Source: Myxococcales bacterium (GTDB taxonomy: Bacteria > Myxococcota > Polyangia > Nannocystales > Nannocystaceae). From it: DNA of 64,000 nt. Below the pieces are notes generated by a model. That model was not told the origin of the DNA. It saw nothing but the letters and a program-made list of their open reading frames with translations, and searched no databases. A program made the position numbers and the translations under genes. The DNA lies in NCBI GenBank assembly GCA_016793465.1, contig JAEUJW010000039.1:248001-312000 (forward strand), read 5' to 3'. This document shows, in pieces, positions 48,984-57,828 of the stretch; position 1 is the stretch's first letter; each line of letters begins with the position of its first letter.

Positions 48984-49027
48984 TTCGTAATCAGCAGGTC
49001 CCCGGTTCGAATCCGGGCAACGGCTCT
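48984..49027. repeat. attR core (44 bp), displaced 3' half of tRNA-Thr
   Basis: Identical to 7158-7201. It contains the tRNA 3' half from the anticodon loop but no 5' half, so it is not a functional tRNA. It marks the right prophage boundary 29 bases before the end of the convergent host gene. Confidence 0.95.
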
Positions 49028-49055
49028 CCCTCGTGGCTCGCGGCGCCCCTCGACC

Positions 49056-49976
49056 TCACGGCTTCCACAGCAGGCCGTGGTCGGCGGGGGCGATGTCGGG
49101 GTGATCGAGGTTGCGGCCGCCGAGGCGCAGCACGATCTCGCCGCGGATGTTGTCGCGGCCGACGAACCCGAGCGCGCGCGAGTCGCAGCAGGCGCCCTCG
49201 TCACGGTTGTCGGCGACCACGAGGTAACCGTCGGCCTCGATCTCGACCGGGCCGGCGTCCTCGGGCAGCTGCATGCCGGGCCAGCGCAGCGGCTGGCCGA
49301 GCGAGGTGGTGAGCACGCGGTAGCGACGCTCGCCGATCGCCTCGCTGGCGGTCGCGCGCGGGCGGGCCGGGGCGCCCGGGTCGGCGCCGGCGCCGCGCAC
49401 GGCCAGGCGCAGGGGCGTGCTGGCGTGCTGGGTCAGCGGAGCGCCGTTGATCGCCACGCCGAGGCCGTCGGGGTCGCCGAAGGTGATGCGATCGCCGGGC
49501 ACCGCGAGGATCCGTCCGACGCGCAGGCTCGGCGGGGCCGCGTCGGACACGCCGCTGCGGCGCTGCACGGCCTTCCACTCGTCGCCGAGGTCGAGGTCGT
49601 CGGCGTCGACGACGGCGGTGTTGCGCAGCGGCTGGCGCGGGCCGTCGCCGCGCGGCAGGCCGCGACCCTCGCGCGGGCCGGGGGGTTCGGGCGGCTCGAC
49701 GGGCGGCGGCGGCTCGGGCGGCGGGCGCGGGTCGTAGATCACGAGGTCGCCGCGCGCGAGGCCCCAGGTGCCGCGCACGAGCACGACGTGGTCGCCGCCG
49801 AGCAGGGTGGGGGCCATGCCGTCGCCGTGGATCTCGACCACGGTGGCGACGCCGCAGCGCAGCACCAGCACCAAGCCGCCGCCGACCAGGACGAGCCACG
49901 CGAGGCGCGTCGGCCACGAGCGGTCGGACGGCGGTTCGTCCAGTTCGGGGTCGGCGCGGCGGAAGGGGTTCCACAT
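49056..49976 (-). CDS. Signal peptidase I-like protein lacking the catalytic Ser and Lys
   Basis: 306 residues. One N-terminal membrane helix (LAWLVLVGGGLVLVLRCGVA) is followed by S26-family boxes: GDGMAPTLL (51-59), where the catalytic Ser position of the usual S-M-x-P-T is Gly53; VGRILAVPGDRI (153-164), where the catalytic Lys of K-R-x-x-G-x-P-G-D is Gly154; and VVADNRDEGACCDSRALG (253-270), the intact box E. A Pro-rich insert (PPPEPPPPVEPPEPPGP) lies between. Both members of the Ser/Lys dyad are therefore absent, so it is predicted to bind rather than cleave, or to be a diverged paralogue. It ends 29 bases from attR. Confidence 0.8.
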   Translation of the reverse strand: MWNPFRRADPELDEPPSDRSWPTRLAWLVLVGGGLVLVLRCGVATVVEIHGDGMAPTLLGGDHVVLVRGTWGLARGDLVIYDPRPPPEPPPPVEPPEPPGPREGRGLPRGDGPRQPLRNTAVVDADDLDLGDEWKAVQRRSGVSDAAPPSLRVGRILAVPGDRITFGDPDGLGVAINGAPLTQHASTPLRLAVRGAGADPGAPARPRATASEAIGERRYRVLTTSLGQPLRWPGMQLPEDAGPVEIEADGYLVVADNRDEGACCDSRALGFVGRDNIRGEIVLRLGGRNLDHPDIAPADHGLLWKP

Positions 49977-50015
49977 GGCGAGTCGGGGCCGAGGCGCCGC
50001 CGGCCCGCCGCGGGA

Positions 50016-50660
50016 TCAGCGCGGGTCGACGAGGCGGACGAGGGCCGCGACATCTTGCTCGACCCGCGCGGGCTCGCCAAAAAGCCCGCTGATCCCGGCG
50101 AGGCCGCGGGCCCCGGCGGCGAGGCAGGCCGGCGCGGTGGCCGGGCAGATCCCGCCGAGGGCGATGACGTGGGCCCGCGGATCCGCGGTCCAGCGGGTCA
50201 GGGCGGCCAGTCCGGCGGGTCTTTTGATCATCGTCGGGTCGACGGTGCCGGGCGCGAACACCGGGGCGAACACGGTGTAGTCGACGAGCTCGTGGCCGGG
50301 CTGGGGCTCGCCGTGGCAGGCCCGACCGAGCAGGGCGGTGCGCTCGCGGGCGCGGCGGAGGGCGGTGAGGTCGGGGTCGCCGCGCAGGTGCAGGCCGGCG
50401 AGCTCGGGCGGGGGCTCGAGGGCGTCGAGGGCGGCGGCGTCGAGGGCCAGCAGCACCGGCACACCGGCGGCGACGCAGCGGCGGCGCAGCGGGGCGAGGC
50501 GGCCGTCGCCGGCGAGCAGCCGGCGAGGCGGAGCGCCGGGTTCACGCAGCAGCACGGCGATCGACCCGAGGGCGCCGGCGGCCAGCCAGACGTCGACGAT
50601 CTGCGGATCGACGGGGCCGTGCGGCGGGGTGATCGCGAGCAGACGAAACGCGCAGGTCAC
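50016..50660 (-). CDS. ThiE/TenI-family protein (thiamine phosphate synthase or thiazole tautomerase)
   Basis: 214 residues from GTG 50660. The fold signature is present: LGRACHGEPQPG, VDYTVFAPVF, HVIALGGICPATAPACLAAG and ARGLAGISGLF. ThiE joins HMP-PP and thiazole phosphate; TenI aromatises the thiazole. The His in GRACH fits TenI, which uses a His there, better than ThiE, which has Ser/Thr. A diphosphate-binding motif is weak. It lies near thiG and thiS on the same strand, supporting thiamine biosynthesis. Confidence 0.7.
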   Translation of the reverse strand: MTCAFRLLAITPPHGPVDPQIVDVWLAAGALGSIAVLLREPGAPPRRLLAGDGRLAPLRRRCVAAGVPVLLALDAAALDALEPPPELAGLHLRGDPDLTALRRARERTALLGRACHGEPQPGHELVDYTVFAPVFAPGTVDPTMIKRPAGLAALTRWTADPRAHVIALGGICPATAPACLAAGARGLAGISGLFGEPARVEQDVAALVRLVDPR

Positions 50661-50899
50661 GGGGCCCTCGCGGCGTGAGCGACGGCCCCGGCGCGCGGGC
50701 CGACGGAGCGGGGCGCGGCGCGCTCGCGGGCCGTCGGGGGCGCAGGTCGGTCCGCGGGCGGGCGGACGGAGCGAGGCGCGGCGCGTTCGCGGGCCGCGGA
50801 TCGTGGGCGTCGATCCGTGCGCGGCGGGCCGCGTCCGCCGCCCGGGGCCGCGCGGGCATGGCGCGGAGGACAGGGCCCGAGGGACATGTCCGAAGGGTC
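50661..50899. other. Non-coding gap in the thiamine cluster with a direct repeat
   Basis: 239 bases without a supported gene. A segment of about 33 bases (GGAGCGGGGCGCGGCGCG and onward, from about 50700) recurs with few changes from about 50762. TGTCCGAAGGGTCC (50887-50900) next to the end of thiG belongs to a dispersed palindrome family seen elsewhere in the host DNA. Confidence 0.5.
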
Positions 50900-51676
<777 letters not shown>

Positions 51677-51677
51677 T

Positions 51678-51881
51678 TCAACCTCCGCCGACGAACGTGA
51701 CGATCTCGAGGCGGTCGCCCTCGCGCAGGGCCGTGGTCGCGTAGGCGGCGCGCGGGACGATGTCCCGGTTCCTCTCGACGGCGATCTGCGCGGGGACGAG
51801 CCCGAGCCGCGCGACCAGGGCGGCGACGGTGTCGTCGTCGGCGATGGCGTGGGGCTCCCCGTTGAGCACGATGGTCGGCAC
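51678..51881 (-). CDS. thiS: Sulfur carrier protein ThiS
   Basis: 67 residues from GTG 51881 ([20 protein letters not shown]). Ubiquitin-like length, the [12 protein letters not shown] strand and the C-terminal diglycine FVGGG, which is adenylated and thiocarboxylated. It supplies sulfur to ThiG, encoded next. The frame is open far upstream, but only because it is antisense to the regulator and racemase genes. Confidence 0.93.
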   Translation of the reverse strand: MPTIVLNGEPHAIADDDTVAALVARLGLVPAQIAVERNRDIVPRAAYATTALREGDRLEIVTFVGGG

Positions 51882-51924
51882 GGCGCGGGAGGGTACAACG
51901 ATTGCCCGACGCGCACTCGCCGCA

Positions 51925-51942
51925 TGTGAAACCCACGTCACA
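51925..51942. promoter_or_regulatory. TGTGA/TCACA inverted repeat, candidate Crp/Fnr-family operator
   Basis: TGTGA (51925-51929), 8-base spacer, TCACA (51938-51942), in the 219-base gap between divergent thiS and the Crp-type gene. E. coli CRP uses the same half-sites with a 6-base spacer, so the fit is imperfect. It could serve autoregulation. Nothing else is recognised in this gap. Confidence 0.4.
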
Positions 51943-52100
51943 GCGTGCTCGTGGCGCTCACGTGTGGAAAAAGTGCAACAGTGGTCTGGAGCACCGGCCG
52001 ACCGTGGGATTATGTGGTTCTCCAGCAAGATCAACGGGTTGGGTGTGCGAGCGGCGGGCGGGGCGCTTGGCAGGCTTTGTGCTTTGGAGCACAGGCAACT

Positions 52101-52829
52101 ATGTCCACCGAATCCGAAGCCAAGCGCCCGAACAACATCCCCCTCGAACGCATGGAGAGCGTGGATGTCCTGGCGTGCGTCGAGCCGTTCACCGCGGCCC
52201 GCCCCGCGGAGCTCGAGCAGGTCGGCAAGGCGGCGGTCCGCCTGCGGAGGCCGCCCGGCAGCGTGCTGATCGGCGAGGGGCAGGTCGCGGACGGGCTCTA
52301 CATCGTGCTGCGCGGGCGTGTCAACCTGCTGCGCGCCGCCGACGGCGGGCGGGACCTGATCCTCGCGGCGCTCGGGCCCGGCGAGGTGTTCGGCGAGGCG
52401 TGCGCGTTCGGCGTGTCGATGTCGACGACCGCGGTGGCGGCGGTGCAGAGCGAGCTGCTGCGCATCCCGCCGGAGGCGCTGGTCGAGCACCTGCGCCGCG
52501 ACCCCGAGACCATGCTGCGCCTGATGAAGCTGCAGGGCGAGAAGCTGCGCGAGGTCGAGGCGGTGGCCAGCGGCCTGGCCCTGTGCGACGTGGAGGAGCG
52601 GCTGCGGCGCACGCTGGCGCGGCTGGTCAAGCGTCAGGGTCGCCGCGGTCCGGCGAGCACGGGCTGGATCCTCGCGCCGGTGCCGACGCAGTCCGAGCTG
52701 GCCCGCATGGTCGGGTCGTGCCGCGAGACGGTGTCGCGGACGCTGACCGCGATGGCCCGCAGCGGGCTGGTGTCGGCCAGCGGGCGGCGCATGATCCTCG
52801 ACGACAAGATCATGAACGACGCGGCGTGA
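52101..52829 (+). CDS. Crp/Fnr-family transcription regulator
   Basis: 242 residues from ATG 52101. Cyclic-nucleotide-binding-type domain ([34 protein letters not shown]), a long dimer helix and a C-terminal winged HTH ([20 protein letters not shown]). It lacks the N-terminal Cys cluster of FNR, so it is not an iron-sulfur oxygen sensor of that type. The effector is unknown. A TGTGA/TCACA repeat lies upstream. Confidence 0.88.
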   Translation: MSTESEAKRPNNIPLERMESVDVLACVEPFTAARPAELEQVGKAAVRLRRPPGSVLIGEGQVADGLYIVLRGRVNLLRAADGGRDLILAALGPGEVFGEACAFGVSMSTTAVAAVQSELLRIPPEALVEHLRRDPETMLRLMKLQGEKLREVEAVASGLALCDVEERLRRTLARLVKRQGRRGPASTGWILAPVPTQSELARMVGSCRETVSRTLTAMARSGLVSASGRRMILDDKIMNDAA

Positions 52830-52928
52830 GGCGGGCGGGCGCGTGGGCGAGGCCCGGGGATCGCCGATCCGCGGGCCTCGCGGCGTTGGTCGCGGGAATG
52901 CCGGCGCGGGCCGCGGCGTAGGCGGCGC

Positions 52929-54146
52929 ATGAACGACCGCCTGACTGCGCCCCGTGGTAGGGTCCCGGCCGTGATTCCGGGATATTCGGGGCCCGAGCGC
53001 AGGGTGACCGACCGCCGCCAGGCGTCGATCGTCGAGGTGCGGCCGACCTACGCGCGCATCGACACGGCGGCGATGATCCACAACCTGCGCACGGTGCAGG
53101 GCCACGTCGGACCGCGCTGCCGGATCCTCGCGGTCGTCAAGGCCGACGGCTACGGGCACGGGGCCTGCGAGGCGGCCCGGGTGTTCGTCGACGCGGGCGC
53201 GTGGGGGCTGGCGGTCAGCCTGGTCGAGGAGGGCGTCGAGCTGCGCCAGGCCGGGGTGCTCGCGCCGGTGCTGGTGCTCGGCGGGGTCCACCCGGGGTCC
53301 GAGGACGTGATCGTGCACCGCTCGCTGACGCCGGTGGTGTGGGCCCGCGATCACCTGCAGCTGCTGGCAGCGGCGGTGCGGCGCAGCGGGGCGCCGCCGC
53401 TGCCGGTGCACGTGAAGGTCGACACCGGCATGTCGCGCCTCGGCACGCTGCCGGCGCAGCTGCCGGAGCTGCTCGACTGGTTCGAGGGCGACGCGGGCCA
53501 CCACCTGCGGCTCGAGGGGCTGATGACGCACTTCGCGTGCGCGGACGACGTCGAGGACGTCGTGAGCCCGGGGCAGATCGAGGAGTTTCGCGCGTGCGTG
53601 GCGGCGCTGGCGGCCCGCGGGATCTACCCGCCGCTGCGCCACGTGTGCAACAGCGCGGGCCTGGTGCGCCTGCCGCACGCGCACTTCGACATGGTGCGCC
53701 CGGGCGTGGCGCTGTACGGGGCGGCCTCGAGTCCGGCGGTGCAGCTGGCGGGGCTGCGCATGGCGATGAGCGTGCACTCGCGGATCCTCGGCATCCGCGA
53801 GCTGCCGGCGGGGGCCCGCGTGTCGTACGGCCACCGCGCGACGCTGACGCGGCCGTCGCGGCTGGGCATCGTGCCGGTCGGGTACGCCGACGGCTACCCG
53901 CGGCGCATGAGCGGGCAGGCCCAGGTGCTGGTGCGGGGGCACCGCTGCCGCGTGGTCGGCAACATCACCATGGACGTGTCGATGATCGACGTGACCGACC
54001 TGCCCGACGCGCGGGAGGGCGAGCGCGTGACGCTGCTCGGAGCGCAGGGGCGCGAGCGCATCGCGGTGTACGAGCTCGCGGGGTGGGCCGACGTGATCCC
54101 TTACGAGATCACCTGCGGGATCTCGAAGCGGGTGCCGCGGCGCTGA
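52929..54146 (+). CDS. alr: Alanine racemase
   Basis: 405 residues. PLP Lys71 in [11 protein letters not shown], catalytic Tyr300 in VSYGHRATL, and family blocks [50 protein letters not shown], and [12 protein letters not shown]. Converts L- to D-alanine for peptidoglycan. About 35 extra N-terminal residues, including [12 protein letters not shown], precede the usual start and may be a regulatory tail or a mis-set start. Cytoplasmic. Confidence 0.95.
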   Translation: MNDRLTAPRGRVPAVIPGYSGPERRVTDRRQASIVEVRPTYARIDTAAMIHNLRTVQGHVGPRCRILAVVKADGYGHGACEAARVFVDAGAWGLAVSLVEEGVELRQAGVLAPVLVLGGVHPGSEDVIVHRSLTPVVWARDHLQLLAAAVRRSGAPPLPVHVKVDTGMSRLGTLPAQLPELLDWFEGDAGHHLRLEGLMTHFACADDVEDVVSPGQIEEFRACVAALAARGIYPPLRHVCNSAGLVRLPHAHFDMVRPGVALYGAASSPAVQLAGLRMAMSVHSRILGIRELPAGARVSYGHRATLTRPSRLGIVPVGYADGYPRRMSGQAQVLVRGHRCRVVGNITMDVSMIDVTDLPDAREGERVTLLGAQGRERIAVYELAGWADVIPYEITCGISKRVPRR

Positions 54147-54323
54147 CGGCGAGCTGGCCTTCGGGACAGCTCGGACGTCGCGGCGAGCGCGGCGGAGCGA
54201 GCTCGTCCGATGCGCCGGGTGAGTGCGGAAGAGCGGTGGGCGGCGGGCCAGGAGGGTCCGCGGAGGTGCTCCGCCGCGACGGGGCGTCGGTCCACGCGAC
54301 CACGGTCGGCGCGACCTTCGTGG

Positions 54324-55049
54324 TCAGTTCTTGGCGTACTTGACGGAGCAGCCCCAGGCGCGGGTCTCACCGGCGGCGACCGACTTGCCGGAGGCGAGCG
54401 CGGCGAGGGCGTCGCCGAGGTGGGCGGTGTACGTGGCGCCCGGCGGATCGGGGGTGCCCATGGGGGCGTTGTCGAGGCCGCCGCGGTAGACGAGCACGCC
54501 CTTGTCGTCGACGAGGTACATGTGCGGGGTGTTGGTCGCGCCGTAGGCCTTGCCGACGGCGCCGGTCTCGTCGAGCAGGATCGGGTGATCGAGCTTCCAG
54601 TCGGCGGCGGCCTGCTTGTTGCGGTCGGCGCCGTGGCCCTGCTTGCCGGGGGCGCCGCTGTTGATCGCCAGCCAGACGACGCCGGTCGCGGTGGTCCTGG
54701 CGGCGAGGTCCTTCAGCGGGCCGGTCTCGTGGGCGGCCTTGACGAACGGGCAGTCGGGGTTGAACCACTCGAGCACCACGCGCTTGCCCTTGAAGTCGGA
54801 CAGCTTGAGGGTCTTGCCGTCGGCGGCGGTGAGCGTGAAGTCGGGGGCGGGCTGTCCGACGGCCGCGACGGCGGCGGGGTCGGCCAGCGGGTTCGGCGCG
54901 GGGGCGGCGGCCTCGGCGGGCGCGGTCGGAGCGGCGGGCGTCTTGCCGGGGGCGGCGGGGGTCGCGGGCGCGGGGTCCTGCGCCGGCTTCGCGCCGCTGT
55001 CGCAGGCGAAGGCGAACACGAGGGACAACAGGAGGGCGGGGCGGTGCAT
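54324..55049 (-). CDS. Redoxin-family (thioredoxin-fold) lipoprotein
   Basis: 241 residues. Lipoprotein-type signal MHRPALLLSLVFAFAC (Cys16), a Pro/Ala linker to about residue 60, then a redoxin domain: GQPAPDFTLTAADGKTLKLS, VVLEWFNPDCPFVKAAHE, TNTPHMYLVDDKGVLVY. The active site is C-P-F-V, a single Cys with no resolving Cys two residues later, the pattern of a peroxiredoxin-like or specialised redoxin group. Probably periplasmic and outer-membrane anchored. 177 bases downstream to alr hold nothing recognisable. Confidence 0.82.
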   Translation of the reverse strand: MHRPALLLSLVFAFACDSGAKPAQDPAPATPAAPGKTPAAPTAPAEAAAPAPNPLADPAAVAAVGQPAPDFTLTAADGKTLKLSDFKGKRVVLEWFNPDCPFVKAAHETGPLKDLAARTTATGVVWLAINSGAPGKQGHGADRNKQAAADWKLDHPILLDETGAVGKAYGATNTPHMYLVDDKGVLVYRGGLDNAPMGTPDPPGATYTAHLGDALAALASGKSVAAGETRAWGCSVKYAKN

Positions 55050-55235
55050 GCCGGGGTTTGTAACACCGGCGCCGCGGGTTGTCGCGCGCGGAGCAGGGAG
55101 CGGCGTCGAGGGGTTGCCGCGCGCGGGCCGGGGCGCGGGGCGGGGCGGACGGGGCTGTCTCGAGGGTCAGGTCGGTGGTCGAACGCGAAGGAGCTGTCTC
55201 AAAGGACAGGCCTTGCGGGGGCGGCGACCGGCCGG

Positions 55236-55925
55236 TCACGCGGGCGGTCGGGCGGGCTTGCGCGGTCGGGCGGGCTCGCGGCGGGCGGCGGGCGCCGCGG
55301 CCTCGGACTGCTCGCTGCGAGCGGGTCTCGCGGTCGGCGGGCGCGCGGTGAGCTGGACGTCGAGCGGGGCCTCGCAGCCGGACTCGCGCAGCTTGCAGCC
55401 GCGGCAGGCCGCGCCCGACCAGATGTGCTGGTAGAGGGCCTGCACGTGATCGAGGGTGTCGTCGTCGTCGGTGACGATGCCGAGCTCGAAGTTGCGGCGG
55501 CCCTCGCCCTTGGCTCCGAGGCCGGCGCCGGTCCAGTTGGCGCTGCCGAGGTAGCAGTAGCGGCCGTCGATCAGCACGGTCTTCAGGTGCACGCGCGGGC
55601 ACTGGCGCAGCTCGAGGCCGCCGCGCACGAGCCGGGGGTGGCGATCGAAGCTGCTGCGGAACGGCCCCGACGGCGGGGCGGCGTGCAGCAGGCGCAGGTC
55701 GACGCCGGCGGCGGCGAGGCCGCTGAGCACCGCGAGCACGGAGTGGTAGCGGCCGCGCGCGCGGGCGGTCGAGCGGGTGTCCTCGACGAGCAGCTCCTTC
55801 AGGTTGGCGGTCGCGATCCACACGCTGGTGCGGGCGCCGCGGATGGCCGCGAAGATGCTGTCGTAGTGGCCGCGCCCGGCCACCAGCGAGGCGCGCAGCG
55901 GGCGGGCTGGCAGGACGAAGTCCAC
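55236..55925 (-). CDS. Phospholipase D-like (single HKD motif) protein
   Basis: 229 residues from GTG 55925. HKD-type motif: VHLKTVLIDGRYCYLGSANW (H-x-K, Asp, G-S-x-N), preceded by YDSIFAAIRGARTSVWIATA. Only one HKD copy, so it would act as a dimer like the Nuc nuclease or have a phosphatidyl or nuclease activity not predictable. A Cys-rich end (CRGCKLRESGC) and a basic Ala/Pro/Arg tail could contact nucleic acid. No signal peptide. The gap 55050-55235 holds two CTGTC...CAG palindromes. Confidence 0.75.
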   Translation of the reverse strand: MDFVLPARPLRASLVAGRGHYDSIFAAIRGARTSVWIATANLKELLVEDTRSTARARGRYHSVLAVLSGLAAAGVDLRLLHAAPPSGPFRSSFDRHPRLVRGGLELRQCPRVHLKTVLIDGRYCYLGSANWTGAGLGAKGEGRRNFELGIVTDDDDTLDHVQALYQHIWSGAACRGCKLRESGCEAPLDVQLTARPPTARPARSEQSEAAAPAARREPARPRKPARPPA

Positions 55926-56037
55926 GGACCGGCGAGGCTACGCGCCCGCGCCGCGGCCGGGCAAGTTTTCGGCGCGCCGGCGCCGACCCGGCGCCGCATC
56001 GTCGGCGCCGGCGACGACGGGGCCGGCGCATCCGGGC

Positions 56038-56949
56038 TCAGGTGCGGGGGATGTCGGGCTCGACGAAGATCCAGTGGGCCTCGGGGCAGCGCCCGCGCAG
56101 GCGCGACTCGAACTCGTTGATCGCGCGGCACACCTCTTCGATGGTGAGCGAGAGGGTGAAGCCGAGCTTGATGACGACGATGACCTCGGCGGGCCCCTGC
56201 TGGACGGTGAACAGGTTGAGCACGCCGGTGATGCGCGCGTCCTCGGCGGCGCACAGGCGGGCCGCCTCGGAGATCTCGGCGTCGGCCGCCTCGCCGACGA
56301 TCAGCGACTTGACCTCGTAGGCGAGGAACATCGCCACGCCGACGAGCACCACCCCGACGAGCAGGCCGCCGACGCCGTCCCAGGTGCCGTCGCCGGTGAT
56401 CATGGCGAGCAGGATGGCGACGAGGGCCACGCCGAGGCCGAGCACCGCCGCCGCGTTCTCGCCGAAGATGACGACGAGGTCGGAGTCCTTGCTGTCGCTG
56501 AGGTACTTGAAGAAGGGCTTGCCTCTGCGGCGGAGGTTGAGCTCGACGATGTTCTTCCAGGTCGCCCAGCCCTCGAGCACGAGCGAAAACGCGAGGATGA
56601 TGATGGCGAGCGTCAGATCCCCGACCGGCTCGGGGTGGCGCAGCTTGTGGATGCCCTCGTAGATCGAGAACACCCCGCCGCCGGTGAACAGCAGCAAGGC
56701 CACCATGAAAGACCAGAAATACAGGACGCGTCCGTAACCGAGCGGGTGGCTGGCGCTCGGCGCCTGCCGCGACTTGTGCACGCCGAGGAGGAGCAGCAGC
56801 TGGTTGCCGCAGTCGGCGAAGGAGTGCAGCGTCTCGGCCAGCATGGCGCCGGAGCCCGAAATGAAGGCCGCGACGCCCTTGCCCGCGGCGATCACGACGT
56901 TCACCACCAGCGACTGGATGATGTGGGAGGTCGAATGATCCTCGGCCAT
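56038..56949 (-). CDS. Cation diffusion facilitator transporter (SLC30A9-like subgroup)
   Basis: 303 residues from ATG 56949. Six predicted helices, for example VVNVVIAAGKGVAAFISGSG with AMLAETLHSFADCGNQ, VLYFWSFMVALLLFTGGGVF and IIILAFSLVLEGWATW. Helix 2 keeps H-S-F-A-D but the second Asp is Asn; helix 5 has GENAAAVLG where classical zinc CDFs have H-x-x-x-D. This pattern is that of the ZnT9-like group. The C-terminal domain (VIVVIKLGFTLSLTIEEVC) is the usual ferredoxin-like part. Likely a divalent-metal/proton antiporter of uncertain metal. Confidence 0.85.
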   Translation of the reverse strand: MAEDHSTSHIIQSLVVNVVIAAGKGVAAFISGSGAMLAETLHSFADCGNQLLLLLGVHKSRQAPSASHPLGYGRVLYFWSFMVALLLFTGGGVFSIYEGIHKLRHPEPVGDLTLAIIILAFSLVLEGWATWKNIVELNLRRRGKPFFKYLSDSKDSDLVVIFGENAAAVLGLGVALVAILLAMITGDGTWDGVGGLLVGVVLVGVAMFLAYEVKSLIVGEAADAEISEAARLCAAEDARITGVLNLFTVQQGPAEVIVVIKLGFTLSLTIEEVCRAINEFESRLRGRCPEAHWIFVEPDIPRT

Positions 56950-57068
56950 CGGCCCGCGGTTGTACCATGCGGGCCAGCGGCGAGAGGGCGCGATAAAGCC
57001 CGAATTAGCCCCTTTCGAGGATCGGTTTGGAAAAGAGCGTAGTCTGGCATACACAAATTTCTTGAGAT

Positions 57069-57085
57069 CTGGTCCGATGTTCAGT
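57069..57085 (+). promoter_or_regulatory. Candidate LexA/SOS site upstream of imuA
   Basis: CTGGTCCGATGTTCAGT lies 12 bases before the imuA ATG. The GTTCAG core preceded by CTG matches part of the LexA motif I recall for Myxococcus xanthus (CTR...GTTCAG), but the middle positions do not fit well. imuA-imuB-dnaE2 cassettes are commonly LexA-controlled. Confidence 0.4.
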
Positions 57086-57096
57086 ACCATGTATCC

Positions 57097-57828
57097 ATGA
57101 AGACGGTGGCGGTTCGGTGGGAAGAGGGGCTGCGGGAGGGGGAGGCCGAGGGCGAGGGCGAGGGCACGCCGCTGGGCCAGCTCGCGGCGCCGGGGCGGAT
57201 GATCGAGGTCTCCGGGGTCGGCGCCGCGGCCCGGCACACCACCGCGGCGGCGCTCGTGCGGCAGGCGCAGCTCGAGGGCGAGACCACGGTGTGGATCCAG
57301 CCCGCGGGCGGCTCGCTGTTCCCGCCGGACCTGGCGGACGCGGGCGTCGACCTGCAGGCGCTCATGGTGGTGCACGTGCCGCGGGATCGCGGCGAGGTCG
57401 GGCTGGCCCGCGCGGCCGAGCTGATGCTGCGCTCCGGGGCGGTCGGCCTGTGCGTGCTGGACCTGAGCGAACCGCCATGTCCCGAGGAACAGGTCGCAAA
57501 GGCCAGGCTGCGCTCGCCGGCCGAGGTCGTCGCGGGCGCCTCGGGGGCGTGGCGCGGGCCCAGGGTGCGGGCGGCCAGGCTGCGCGGCGCGGCCTGGCAG
57601 GCGCGCCTGGCCGGGCTGGCCCGCCTGCACCACTGCCGCGTGGTCGTGCTGACGCGGTCGAGCGGCGACCAGGGCGAGCTCGGGGCGCTGTGCGGGCTGC
57701 GGGTCGAGCCGCGGCGCGAGCGTCACGCGCCGGGGGTGTTCGTGGTGCGGCCGCAGATCGTCAAGCACAAGGGCGCGCCGCTGCGGGCGGCTCGCGCGCT
57801 GCGGCGCGGTCCGTGGGGGCTGGTGTGA
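57097..57828 (+). CDS. imuA: ImuA-like RecA/SulA-related protein of the mutasome
   Basis: 243 residues. Identified by position in the imuA-imuB-dnaE2 cassette and by a degenerate RecA-like fold (IEVSGVGAAARHTTAAALVR in place of a Walker A, TTVWIQPAGGSLFPPDLADA, LRLRGAAWQARL-like helix). The nucleotide-binding loop lacks the G-K-T signature, so ATPase activity is doubtful. ImuA is needed with ImuB for DnaE2-dependent induced mutagenesis. GTGA overlap with imuB. Confidence 0.8.
   Translation: MKTVAVRWEEGLREGEAEGEGEGTPLGQLAAPGRMIEVSGVGAAARHTTAAALVRQAQLEGETTVWIQPAGGSLFPPDLADAGVDLQALMVVHVPRDRGEVGLARAAELMLRSGAVGLCVLDLSEPPCPEEQVAKARLRSPAEVVAGASGAWRGPRVRAARLRGAAWQARLAGLARLHHCRVVVLTRSSGDQGELGALCGLRVEPRRERHAPGVFVVRPQIVKHKGAPLRAARALRRGPWGLV

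Larger units (their letters stand above)
7202..49027. mobile_element. Temperate prophage, Mu-like myovirus virion module with tyrosine integrase
   Basis: Bounded by a 44-bp direct repeat, with int next to attL and a Xre repressor near attR. It contains replication/recombination, DNA-modification, packaging, head, contractile tail, baseplate, fibre and lysis genes. Gene order from terminase to gp48 follows phage Mu, but no Mu transposase or target-site features are seen. Nearly all genes are rightward and overlap by 4 bases (ATGA/GTGA); only the Xre regulator and one host-like lipoprotein are leftward. Every essential morphogenesis function I look for is present, so the element may be functional, although two reading frames near the ends appear shifted. 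Confidence 0.95.

Noticed and set aside
48984..49027. A second tRNA-Thr at the right boundary
   Set aside because: Only the 3' half is present; sequence upstream cannot form acceptor or D arms, so it is the attR remnant.
7202..49027. A transposable Mu-type prophage
   Set aside because: Although the virion genes are Mu-like, no MuA, MuB, Ner or Mor homologue is seen, and the ends are a 44-bp tRNA repeat rather than Mu-type ends.
50661..50899. TPP riboswitch in front of or within the thiamine genes
   Set aside because: I could not find the conserved THI-box segments (CUGAGA and ACYTGA-type) in this gap or upstream of thiS.
51678..53942. Minus-strand open frame of 754 codons opposite the regulator and racemase genes
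   Set aside because: Only its last 67 codons are real (thiS); the rest is antisense to well-supported genes.
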